Assembly (NCBI GenBank): GCA_016789025.1
Contig: JAEURC010000022.1
Location: 30,303 to 94,302, forward strand
Reading direction: 5' to 3'
From: Anaerolineales bacterium
Lineage (GTDB): Bacteria; Chloroflexota; Anaerolineae; Anaerolineales; Villigracilaceae
Length of the DNA stretch: 64,000 bases
Shown here: positions 56,579-64,000 of the stretch, one piece after another
How positions within the stretch are numbered: position 1 is the stretch's first letter
Layout of the letters: each line of letters starts with the position of its first letter
Translations under genes and position numbers: made by a program
The notes under the pieces: model-generated
Databases searched by the model: none
What the model saw: the letters and a program-made list of their open reading frames with translations, nothing else
Told to the model about the DNA's origin: nothing

Positions 56579-57024
56579 ACGGCGAACCCGGTTTTCGGAT
56601 TTCACGTTTGCGGATTCAATTCAGCCTGATTCTTATCGGGCTGGGGTTGTTTATCTTTAGCGTTGGGGCAAAACCCGGCTGGTTTGGTTGGGATCGAAGC
56701 ACAGTAGTTGGGTTTATTCAAATTTCCGTTTTTCTTATTGGGCTGGCGATGATCTGTGTGGGCGGGTCTATCGGGCTTATGGCGCTATGGGGCAGGGAAC
56801 AACGAAGCATCGTAGCCGATTTTGGTTTGCGGTTGGTGAGCACGGGTTATGTGATCGCGGTCTTTACCGGCATGGCGGATATTTTTGGGTTGGGCACACA
56901 GCCGCTGCCGGATGTTCCGTATTTCGGTCCATGGCAATCGGCGGGGGTGTTGATTGGGCAGGTTATCATTGCGATTGGATTTCTGATGACTATTCCATAT
57001 AAGGTTCATGAGGAGAAGGGCTAG
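56575..57024 (+). CDS. Small four-helix membrane protein
   Basis: 149 residues, four hydrophobic segments (SLILIGLGLFIFSVGA, FIQISVFLIGLAMICVGGSI, STGYVIAVFTGMADIFGLG, AGVLIGQVIIAIGFLM). Translationally coupled to the dipeptidase by a 4-base overlap. Family not recognised; conserved neighbours of this kind in Chloroflexota have no assigned role. Confidence 0.72.
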   Translation: MNGEPGFRISRLRIQFSLILIGLGLFIFSVGAKPGWFGWDRSTVVGFIQISVFLIGLAMICVGGSIGLMALWGREQRSIVADFGLRLVSTGYVIAVFTGMADIFGLGTQPLPDVPYFGPWQSAGVLIGQVIIAIGFLMTIPYKVHEEKG

Positions 57025-57102
57025 TACGAGTTGAACAGCGTTGGGGGAAAGAGACGAATTGAAGCGGATAAGTAACTCACCTTACGCAGTAGAGATCGTA
57101 AC

Positions 57103-57130
57103 GCGAGACTGCGAAGCGTCTCGCTTTTCC
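57103..57130 (+). terminator. Hairpin terminator after membrane-protein gene
   Basis: GCGAGAC / GTCTCGC stem, 8-base loop, then TTTT. Confidence 0.7.
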
Positions 57131-57354
57131 AGCCATTCTTGCGCAAGAGCGGCATGAATGTCGCATTACGAGAGCCAAATTGACTTCAACTGCGTAACAT
57201 CAGTAAGTAATACCGGATATCCACATCTCTTGGATGGTGAATCAATACGCGTGTGAGAAATGCCGGGTTTCGGTTGCCAGCCGCCCCGTCGGAAATGAAG
57301 CGATGTGATTTTTATCCATTGGGCGCGCGCAGGGCAGTAACGCCCAATGTTTTT
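57131..57354 (+). other. Gene-free stretch ending in an intrinsic terminator
   Basis: No reading frame with coding character. It ends with a 9-bp stem CATTGGGCG / CGCCCAATG (57317-57349) and TTTTT. TTGACT at 57180 could be a -35 with only a weak -10 near 57204-57209. A small RNA is possible; I do not recognise a known riboswitch or RNA family in it. Confidence 0.35.
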
Positions 57355-57373
57355 ATCTCTGAAGCGCATGAAT

Positions 57374-57410
57374 TAAAAGAGTCCGCCAGTTCGATTGGCG
57401 GACTCTTTTA
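57374..57410. terminator. Bidirectional terminator of the large adhesin gene
   Basis: 15-bp perfect stem TAAAAGAGTCCGCCA / TGGCGGACTCTTTTA, 7-base loop, T-rich on both sides. It follows the stop of the minus-strand gene at 57427. Confidence 0.88.
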
Positions 57411-57426
57411 ACTTTTTTTTCGAGCG

Positions 57427-60400
57427 TTATTGATCTGCGATCACGCTTACCAGCACGGCGCGCGCCATGCGGCGGTAGAGGTAATCGCCTGTCTTCGCGT
57501 TGAACCCTTCGCAGGTGATCAGTGTGAGCCAGGTTTTTTCCTCGTGCTTCATCATTGATTTTGTGTCGGTGGATGAAATTAATGCCGATTCGCGGATCTC
57601 GTAAATGAATACCTGACCGAAGGCGTGGATCTTGACCTGGTCGCCGTATTGCAGGTCTTTGAGTTTGTTGAAGGGGCCGGGTTTGTTGGTTTCTGTCCAT
57701 ACGTGACCGGTGAGGACTGAGTTGCCCTGCCAGGTGGGGAATGCCGAACCGTTGAGCCAGCCGGCATCACGCGCAAGCCAGGTCACGTCCCATCCGTCTT
57801 TTGTCTGGGGGATGCCAACGATGTTCATCTTTACGCCGAGGCGCGGAATTTCGATCCACAGGCTTGTGGCGGTGTAGGCTTTTTCCGCAGGTTGAAGCGG
57901 CAGGGTGGTGAGTATGCCTTGCGGGAAGCCTGTGGCTGGCACTGCGCTGCGTTGATTGGCTGGAGTGCTTCCACCTCCGCCTCCTCCGCCCGCGCCGCCG
58001 GCGATCACTGTGAATTGGATGATCGTGTCTGCCAGACCATCGTTCAACTCAAGATTTATCAGGTTCTCAATAGAAGTGGTTCCGCATACGTAGAGTTGAT
58101 ACGTTCCCACGGGAAGGGCGATGCCGCCGTTGATATCGAGCGTGGCGATGAAGGGACCGCTACCGCCGTTGTTTGTATAGGTCGCTGTATTGATCGTTAT
58201 GACTGTATCATCGGCAACCACGCCGCCCACGCATGAAAGCGTATCGAAGGTGGCGTTTGCTCCGGCTTCGACAAGCAGGTAATTGACGATATTGTTCGCC
58301 GCGCCTGCTGACGCGTCATTTTTTACATCCTCGTTGTAGGTCACTGTTAACTGAGTCGGACCGGTTACGGTGGCAGTGTTTGCCGGCACCGATGCGGTGA
58401 CGATGGGACCCGAGTTATCGACGATGAAGGTTTCATCGGTGGCGGGTTCGCCGGCGGGAAGCGCGTTGCCAACAGAATCGGTAATGTCTTGCGCGCCGCT
58501 CAAGTCGATGCCAACCACGCCGTTGAATCCTGCCAGATCGCCGCCGGAGACCGTGATGTCATATACGGAGCCACTGACTGGGGTTACTAAAGTTACCGTT
58601 GCCGTGGTGGTTCCATTGACCGTGAAATCTCCCGTATCGACATTGAGCATGTCTTCGCTAAAGGTCGCCCGGAAGACCAAGGTGTCTGCGTTGGTTGGGC
58701 TTGTCGCGGGTGTTTGACGGGTGAATGAGGTGAGCGCTGTGCTGGTATTGTCAACAGTGTAGGTTTCATCGGTGGCGGGTTCGCCGGCGGGAAGCGCGTT
58801 GCCAACAGAATCGGTAATGTCTTGCGCGCCGCTCAAGTCGATGCCAACCACGCCGTTGAATCCTGCCAAGTCGCCGCCGGAGACGGTGATGTCGTACACG
58901 GTTCCGCTGACGAGTGTAACGAGAGTGACTGTCGCCGTGGTTGCGCCGTTTACGGCGAAATCACCGACGCTCACATTGACAACGGTTTCGCTGAAAGTCG
59001 CCCGGAACACGAGCGTATCTGCATTGGTTGGGCTGGTTGCAGGAGTTTGACGAGCAAAGGATGTCAGCGCTGGGGCAGAATTATCCAGTGTGTAGGTTTC
59101 ATCGATAGCGGGTTCACCGGCGGGTAGCGCATTGCCAAGGGAATCGGTAATGTCTTGCGCACCGCTCAAATCGAGTCCAACCACGCCATTGAATCCTGCC
59201 AAGTCGCCGCCGGAGACAGTGATGTCGTACGCGGTTCCGCTGACGGGTGTGACAAGAGTCACCGCCGCAGTGGTGGCGCCATTCACGGCGAAGTCGCCCA
59301 CGCTCACGTTAATAACGGTTTCGCTGAACGTCGCCCGGAACACGAGCGTATCTGCATTGGTCGGTGTGGTTGCCGGTGTCTGACGGGTAAACGAGGTTAG
59401 GACGGGTCCTGAATTATCGAGAGTGTAGGCTTCGTCGATAGCAGGTTCGCCGGCGGGAAGCGCGTTGCCAACCGAATCGGTAATGTCTTGCGCGCCGCTC
59501 AAATCGAGTCCAACCACGCCATTGAATCCTGCCAAGTCGCCGCCGGAGACAGTGATATCGTACACGGTTCCGCTGATGGGTGTAACAAGAGTCACCGTCG
59601 CAGTGGTGGCGCCGTTCACGGCAAAATCAGCCGCACTGACATTTATCACTGTTTCACTGAAGGTGGCGCGAAAGACCAGCGTATCTGCATTTGTAGGTGA
59701 CGTTGCGGGATTTTGCCGGACAAATGAATTTAAAGCAGGGGCAGAATTATCCAGTGTGTAGGTTTCATCGGTAGCGGGTTCACCGGCGGGAAGCGCGTTG
59801 CCAACAGAATCGGTAATGTCTTGCGCGCCGCTCAAATCGATGCCAACCACGCCGTTGAATCCTGCCAGGTCGCCGCCGGAGACAGTGATATCGTAAACCG
59901 TACCGCTGATGGGTGTGACGAGCGTTACAGTCGCAGTGGTGGCGCCGTTCACGGCGAAGTCGCCCACGCTCACGTTGACAACGGTTTCGCTGAAAGTCGC
60001 CCGGAAGACCAGAGTGTCTGCGTTAGTTGGGCTTGTTGCGGGTGTTTGTCGGGTAAACGAGGTAAGCGTCGGCGCAAAATTATCTAGTATGTAGGTTTCA
60101 TCGGTGGCGGGTTCGCCGGCGGGAAGCGCATTTCCAACCGAATCGGTAATGTCTTGCGCGCCAGCAAGGTCGAGTCCAACCACGCCGTTGAAGCCAGCGA
60201 GATCGCCGCCGGAGACAGTGATGTCGTACGTGGTTCCGCTGATGGGTGTAACGAGGGTGACTGTTGCAGTGGTTGTCCCGTTCACGGCGAAATCACCAAC
60301 GCTCACGTTGACAACAGTTTCGCTGAAAGTCGCCCGGAACACGAGCGTATCCGCATTGGTTGGGCTGGTTGCAGGCGTTTGACGGGTAAACGAGATCAAC

Positions 60401-62613
60401 GCTGGCGCAGAATTATCCAATGTATAGGTCTCGTCGGTGAGGGGTTCCCCGGTGGGGAGGGAATTTCCGGCAGAGTCGGTGATATCTTGCGCTCCCGCAA
60501 GATTGAGTCCAACCATCCCGTTAAATCCTGCCAGGTCGCCGCCGGAAACAGTAATTTCGTACACAGTGCCGCTTATGGCAGTGACCAATGTTACAGTCGC
60601 GGTCGTTGCGCCGTTTACGGCAAAGTCGCCAGCGCTCACATTGAGTACGGTCTCGTTGAACGTGGCTCGAAAGACCAGCGTATCGGCGTTGGTGGGCGAC
60701 GTCAACGGATTGAACCTTGTGAAGGATTGCAACGCCGGCGCGTTGTTATCGAGGGTGTATGTTTCATCGGTTGCAGGTTCGCCGGCGGGGAGCGCATTTC
60801 CAACAGAATCTGTGATGTTCTGTGCGCCGCTAAGGTCAATACCGACTACGCCATTGAAGCCTGCCAAATCACCGCCTGAAACGGTGATTTCATATACGGT
60901 TCCGCTGACCGGGGTTATGAGGGTCACTGTTGCAGTGGTCGTTCCATTGACCTGGAAATCTCCCGCACTGACGTTGAGGACTGTTTCGCTAAAGGTGGCC
61001 CTGAATACTAAAGTATCCGCGTTCGTTGGTGTTGTCGCCGGATTAAATCGAGTGAAGGAGATCAATGTGGGCGCCCCTGTGTCATCGATCTCATAGGCTC
61101 CGATATCACATGCCACGCCTTGTGGACGCGCCGTCCCGCGTTGATCGACGGCGGCGCAATCTGCTGTAGTTGTATCTGCCGCATCGTCCGCCGCGCCGGT
61201 AACGCTGATGGCCATGGTTTGCGTATACCCGCCGTTGTTTACCAGCGCGCTCAACACCGGGTTTGAATTAATAACGTTTGTGCATGTTGCCAACGCCGGG
61301 CAACCGCCTTGCACGATGCTGTCTTCGATCGTGGCGGAGCTTGTGCCTTCACTGCGCACTTCATCGTTGATCCCGCCGTCACCCCATAAAATACTATTTT
61401 CGATCACAGGCGCGCTGGCATTACCGGTCTGGGTTACGTTTTTGATGGCATCGCCGCCCGCTGTGCCGGAACCGTTGACACTGTTATTCCCATTGAAGGT
61501 GACATTGTTCAACACCGGGTCCGCGCCGATGTTCATGATGCCGCCGCCGCCCCAAGGGGTGGTTGCGGCGGATGTTTCAGTCGATATGTTTCCGCTGAAA
61601 GTCACATTAGTCAGCGTAGGGCTGGAGAATTCATTTAACATGCCTCCGCCACGCCGTGTGGCGGTATTCCCGCTGAAAGTCACGCGGTTCAATGTGGACT
61701 GGCTGTTGTTATTGAACATGCCCCCGCCGCCGACAGAGGTGTTGCTCGTGAAGACCACATCCAATAATGTCGGGAGATTAGGTTCATCTACGCCGGGACC
61801 GCCCAACGTCTGAACGTTCAAACCGCCGCCTGCGCCGCTTGCTGACGAATTCCCCGTAAAAGTCACTCGTGTGAAAGATGGGCTTCCGTTTTGCACATAT
61901 ACGCCGCCGCCAATCCCCGCCGTGTTATTGCTGACCGTTACATCTGTGAACGATGTGTTGCTGTAGTTGGCTTCCACTGCCGAAACAGAAATAATGAATA
62001 CGCCGCCGCCGCGTCCATTCGCATTGTTGGCTGTGATGATTAGATTCGCAAGCGTGGGGCTGGTGTTTTGAATGTACATGCCGCCGCCAACACCGCTCCC
62101 TGAGTTTTGATTACCGCCTGTGATGGTGAACCCGTCCAGCACGTATGTATCGGCAAGAAAACCATTCGTGGTGACCACCGTGTAGGCGTTATTCGCATTG
62201 CCGGCAACCTGGTCAATGTCGCCGCTGAGCACAGTCCCGTTTATTGCCGGATTCGAATCTCGGTCAGTCAGCAATGCATCGCCGACACTGAAACCGCCGT
62301 AGACCGAAACGCCGTTTTTCAGGGTAAAAGTACTGTTGCGGTCATTATTGATCTGACCTGCTCCTTCATCTGGATAGTACGTTCCGCTCGCCACCCAGAT
62401 CTGGTCGCCGCTGGTTGCCAGCGTTATCGCATCTTGTAATAACGGAAAGGCCGTCGCCCACGTGCATCCCCCCGCGCCTGAACCGCTGGAAGCCACATAA
62501 ATGATATGGTTGGGCGCGCAAGACGCTCCCGCAGATTTTGGGGTTGAAAACAAGGAAAAAAGCAAAATCGTTATCGTTGCAAAGATTCCCGCTAATTTGT
62601 TTAGTTTCTTCAT
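57427..62613 (-). CDS. Giant secreted beta-helix/Ig-repeat protein with C-terminal sortase domain
   Basis: 1728 residues. Signal peptide (KLAGIFATITILLFSLF); a parallel beta-helix region (~60-480) rich in GGGVYVQNGSPSFTRVTF-type turns; eight 111-residue Ig-like repeats with PTNADTLVFRATFSETV; a short domain with two Cys; a Gly-rich hinge GGAGGGGGGG; VPATGFPQG at ~1558; then a sortase domain of ~160 residues. Catalytic triad by spacing: His 1637 (LTGHVW), Cys 1701 (LITCEG), Arg 1714 (LYRRMA), the same His-Cys (64) and Cys-Arg (13) distances as S. aureus SrtA. Start at 62613 with AAGGAA upstream. Likely a surface adhesin that handles its own anchoring. Confidence 0.9.
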   Translation of the reverse strand: MKKLNKLAGIFATITILLFSLFSTPKSAGASCAPNHIIYVASSGSGAGGCTWATAFPLLQDAITLATSGDQIWVASGTYYPDEGAGQINNDRNSTFTLKNGVSVYGGFSVGDALLTDRDSNPAINGTVLSGDIDQVAGNANNAYTVVTTNGFLADTYVLDGFTITGGNQNSGSGVGGGMYIQNTSPTLANLIITANNANGRGGGVFIISVSAVEANYSNTSFTDVTVSNNTAGIGGGVYVQNGSPSFTRVTFTGNSSASGAGGGLNVQTLGGPGVDEPNLPTLLDVVFTSNTSVGGGGMFNNNSQSTLNRVTFSGNTATRRGGGMLNEFSSPTLTNVTFSGNISTETSAATTPWGGGGIMNIGADPVLNNVTFNGNNSVNGSGTAGGDAIKNVTQTGNASAPVIENSILWGDGGINDEVRSEGTSSATIEDSIVQGGCPALATCTNVINSNPVLSALVNNGGYTQTMAISVTGAADDAADTTTADCAAVDQRGTARPQGVACDIGAYEIDDTGAPTLISFTRFNPATTPTNADTLVFRATFSETVLNVSAGDFQVNGTTTATVTLITPVSGTVYEITVSGGDLAGFNGVVGIDLSGAQNITDSVGNALPAGEPATDETYTLDNNAPALQSFTRFNPLTSPTNADTLVFRATFNETVLNVSAGDFAVNGATTATVTLVTAISGTVYEITVSGGDLAGFNGMVGLNLAGAQDITDSAGNSLPTGEPLTDETYTLDNSAPALISFTRQTPATSPTNADTLVFRATFSETVVNVSVGDFAVNGTTTATVTLVTPISGTTYDITVSGGDLAGFNGVVGLDLAGAQDITDSVGNALPAGEPATDETYILDNFAPTLTSFTRQTPATSPTNADTLVFRATFSETVVNVSVGDFAVNGATTATVTLVTPISGTVYDITVSGGDLAGFNGVVGIDLSGAQDITDSVGNALPAGEPATDETYTLDNSAPALNSFVRQNPATSPTNADTLVFRATFSETVINVSAADFAVNGATTATVTLVTPISGTVYDITVSGGDLAGFNGVVGLDLSGAQDITDSVGNALPAGEPAIDEAYTLDNSGPVLTSFTRQTPATTPTNADTLVFRATFSETVINVSVGDFAVNGATTAAVTLVTPVSGTAYDITVSGGDLAGFNGVVGLDLSGAQDITDSLGNALPAGEPAIDETYTLDNSAPALTSFARQTPATSPTNADTLVFRATFSETVVNVSVGDFAVNGATTATVTLVTLVSGTVYDITVSGGDLAGFNGVVGIDLSGAQDITDSVGNALPAGEPATDETYTVDNTSTALTSFTRQTPATSPTNADTLVFRATFSEDMLNVDTGDFTVNGTTTATVTLVTPVSGSVYDITVSGGDLAGFNGVVGIDLSGAQDITDSVGNALPAGEPATDETFIVDNSGPIVTASVPANTATVTGPTQLTVTYNEDVKNDASAGAANNIVNYLLVEAGANATFDTLSCVGGVVADDTVITINTATYTNNGGSGPFIATLDINGGIALPVGTYQLYVCGTTSIENLINLELNDGLADTIIQFTVIAGGAGGGGGGGSTPANQRSAVPATGFPQGILTTLPLQPAEKAYTATSLWIEIPRLGVKMNIVGIPQTKDGWDVTWLARDAGWLNGSAFPTWQGNSVLTGHVWTETNKPGPFNKLKDLQYGDQVKIHAFGQVFIYEIRESALISSTDTKSMMKHEEKTWLTLITCEGFNAKTGDYLYRRMARAVLVSVIADQ
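58418..61082 (-). repeat. Eight tandem 333-bp coding repeats
   Basis: Unit of 333 bases (111 residues) repeated eight times with high DNA identity; for example GAATCGGTAATGTCTTGCG recurs at 58475, 58808 and 59141. The first unit (C-terminal) and the last (N-terminal) are the most diverged. The array can expand or contract by recombination. Confidence 0.88.
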
Positions 62614-62642
62614 TGATATGATTCCTTGTATAGGATAAACCA

Positions 62643-62672
62643 TTGAGATTGGAAAATTAACCCTATTATAAT
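62643..62672 (+). promoter_or_regulatory. Symmetric -10 between adhesin and antiterminator genes
   Basis: ATTATAAT at 62665-62672 is palindromic and gives TATAAT on both strands, as at 40640. Plus strand -35 TTGAGA (62643-62648) with an 18-base spacer; the minus strand -35 is weak. Leaders of ~77 and ~45 bases carry ribosome binding sites. Confidence 0.55.
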
Positions 62673-62755
62673 GGGCAATACATTGATAAAAGCACGAATA
62701 TAAGACGCAAATATTGCGTATATGTAACAATTTTGCTCAACCCTTTGAGGCACAT

Positions 62756-63268
62756 GTGACAGCATACTGGTACGCGATTCGAAGTAAACCCAACAAAGAA
62801 GATTTTCTTGCTCGTCAGTTCGAAGCGGCTGATGTGCCGGTCTTCTATCCGCGCTTGCACGTTTCACCTGTCAACCCGCGCTCGCGGAAATTCAAACCGT
62901 ATTTTCCCGGATACTTATTTATTCAGGTAGATTTGGACATCGTCAACGCTTCGACTCTTCAGTGGATGCCTGGCGCCGCCAACCTCGTCAGTTTCGGCGG
63001 GGAGCCGTCACCCGTTCCCGAACAGCTGATTTCCATCCTGCAAAAGAGGGTGACAGAGATCAACGCCTCCAGTAGAACGCGGTTGAGCGATCTAAAGCCC
63101 GGTGATGCAATCCTTATTAAAGAAGGGCTGTTCGCAGGGTACGAAGCCATTTTCGACGGAACAGTTTCCGGTCAGGAACGCGTTCGAGTGCTCTTGAATT
63201 TCTTGCAGAAGAGACAAGTCTCTGTAGAGTTGGGAAGCAGTCAAATCAGTCGCGTGAAGCGGGGATAA
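62756..63268 (+). CDS. NusG/RfaH-family transcription antiterminator
   Basis: 170 residues. NGN domain TAYWYAIRSKPNKEDFLARQ and FPGYLFIQVDLDI, KOW motif KPGDAILIKEGLFAGYEAIF. RfaH-like specialised NusG paralogues bind RNA polymerase at long surface-polysaccharide operons. It precedes a polysaccharide initiating transferase by 176 bases, which supports that role. GTG start at 62756 with GAGG at 6-base spacing; the ATG at 62714 lacks one. Confidence 0.9.
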   Translation: MTAYWYAIRSKPNKEDFLARQFEAADVPVFYPRLHVSPVNPRSRKFKPYFPGYLFIQVDLDIVNASTLQWMPGAANLVSFGGEPSPVPEQLISILQKRVTEINASSRTRLSDLKPGDAILIKEGLFAGYEAIFDGTVSGQERVRVLLNFLQKRQVSVELGSSQISRVKRG

Positions 63269-63444
63269 GACAGTATCCATCATCACCGCTTTGGGGGATT
63301 AAGACGAATGAATCCAAAGTAACTTTTTGGAATACGTGTCGTCATGCAACAGCGAAACCACCAAACCAAAATATGAAATAGCCCGAGCGGTGTGGCTCAT
63401 GTTGCAACAGTTCATCTGGCTAATGAACCTTAGGAGCAGACAGA

Positions 63445-64000
63445 ATGGTAACCGCAGGACCGAATATGGAGAAAATGCACATCATGTCGCTGGGGAAGAA
63501 AATCGGGAAAGCAAACTCGGTCATACCCAGGCACACCCAGTGGGCGCTCTTTCGCGCCGCCTTGGTCTTGCTCGATTTGGCAATGATCATCCTTGCCTTC
63601 CGGTTTTCGTATATTCTCCGCTTTAACGTCCCCTTTGGAATTTTTGATGAAACCGCGTTCGTGTCATTACCTCATTACAACCAATTAAGCATTCGCGCCG
63701 CAGTATTATGGCTTGTTATTTTTGCGGCACATGGTCTGTATGCCCGGGAGAATTTACTGGGCGGCACACGCGAATATTCAAAGGTATTCCGCGCGTCGTC
63801 GGAAGGGGTTTTATTTATTATCATAGCCGGCTTTACTTTTTCTTGGGTAATCGTTTCACGCGGGTGGCTGGCGATGGCGTGGGTACTTACTGTTATATTT
63901 GTCATCATTGGGCGGTTTACCCTGCGACGTGTGGTCTACTTCCTGCGCCGACACGGTTTCTTCCTGACTCCTGCTGTTATTGTCGGCGCCAATCAGGAGG
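63445..64000 (+). CDS. Polyprenyl glycosylphosphotransferase (exopolysaccharide initiation), 3' end outside window
   Basis: N-terminal 185 residues of a WbaP/CpsE-type sugar transferase. Four hydrophobic segments (LVLLDLAMIILAFRFSYIL, AVLWLVIFAAHGLY, VLFIIIAGFTFSWVIV, AMAWVLTVIFVIIG) then LRRVVYFLRRHG and PAVIVGANQE, the start of the CoA-binding-like middle domain. It attaches the first sugar phosphate to undecaprenyl phosphate. AGGAG lies 8 bases before the ATG. The catalytic C-terminal domain is beyond the right edge. Confidence 0.85.
   Translation, partial: MVTAGPNMEKMHIMSLGKKIGKANSVIPRHTQWALFRAALVLLDLAMIILAFRFSYILRFNVPFGIFDETAFVSLPHYNQLSIRAAVLWLVIFAAHGLYARENLLGGTREYSKVFRASSEGVLFIIIAGFTFSWVIVSRGWLAMAWVLTVIFVIIGRFTLRRVVYFLRRHGFFLTPAVIVGANQE

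Noticed and set aside
57025..57426. Known riboswitch or tRNA in the gap
   Set aside because: No tRNA cloverleaf or recognisable riboswitch core was found on either strand.
58418..61082. Large regular repeat array as CRISPR or satellite DNA
   Set aside because: Unit length 333 is a multiple of three and the repeats are continuous coding sequence.
58370..61813. Long open frames on the plus strand opposite the adhesin repeats
   Set aside because: They repeat with the same 333-base period and have no start signals; they are shadows of the real gene.

Overview
The window looks like chromosomal DNA of a member of the Anaerolineae (phylum Chloroflexota). This is inferred from gene content and style: many lipoproteins with Thr/Pro-rich 'TPTPT' tails, NBR1-Ig-like and PD40 propeller lipoproteins, an isopentenyl phosphate kinase, a substrate-plus-sortase fusion, and dense short palindromic repeats typical of that group. 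No rRNA, tRNA, prophage or CRISPR array was recognised. Coding density is high on both strands, in short operons separated by hairpins and repeat elements.

Layout. 1-5991: respiratory nitrate reductase narGHJI (narG cut by the left edge). 6090-13386 (mostly minus): a DUF1801 protein, an NBR1-Ig lipoprotein, recA with a palindrome filling its promoter spacer, an M23-peptidase/propeller lipoprotein operon, a ParB-like protein and an RluA pseudouridine synthase. 13488-15388 (plus): a DUF433/PIN-like pair, a Tsr-like rRNA methyltransferase and a META-domain lipoprotein. 15475-23351 (minus): a three-gene ABC exporter, a SIMPL protein, a tyrosine-phosphatase-like protein overlapping kynureninase, and a GMC oxidoreductase. 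23544-26658 (minus): a small redox cassette (DUF2255, SDR, Zn-alcohol dehydrogenase, CMD, cupin). 26933-35471: a lipoprotein, tgt, uppP, an M20 peptidase, a PBP-like lipoprotein, acetoacetyl-CoA synthetase and a methyltransferase. 35562-39049: an FGE-fold lipoprotein followed by two frameshifted genes. 39238-47994: amidase and a GT39-like protein divergent from one symmetric -10 box, formate-THF ligase, isopentenyl phosphate kinase, two paralogous Thr/Pro-rich membrane proteins and a thioesterase. 48139-53993: a caspase-like/FGE-fold gene cut by an 866-bp IS5-family element, a higBA toxin-antitoxin module between 111-bp direct repeats, and a chlD-type chelatase gene whose AAA+ and VWA parts are joined only by a -1 frameshift on an A9 run. 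54171-57024: an S1-domain protein, an M19 dipeptidase and a membrane protein. 57427-64000: a 1728-residue secreted protein carrying eight 111-residue repeats and its own C-terminal sortase, divergent from a NusG/RfaH-like antiterminator that heads an exopolysaccharide locus running off the right edge.

Three themes run through the window. Many genes have a -10 box 6-7 bases before the start codon with no Shine-Dalgarno, which predicts leaderless mRNAs. Short palindromic repeats lie inside reading frames (kynureninase, GMC oxidoreductase, M20 peptidase, ABC ATPase, ParB-like protein, lipoprotein N-terminus) or supply stop codons. Several genes look caught during rearrangement: IS insertion, 3'-end duplication around higBA, and frameshifts. 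The strongest systems for follow-up are the chlD frameshift gene with higBA at its 3' end, the repeats carried in frame, and the cis-sortase protein.
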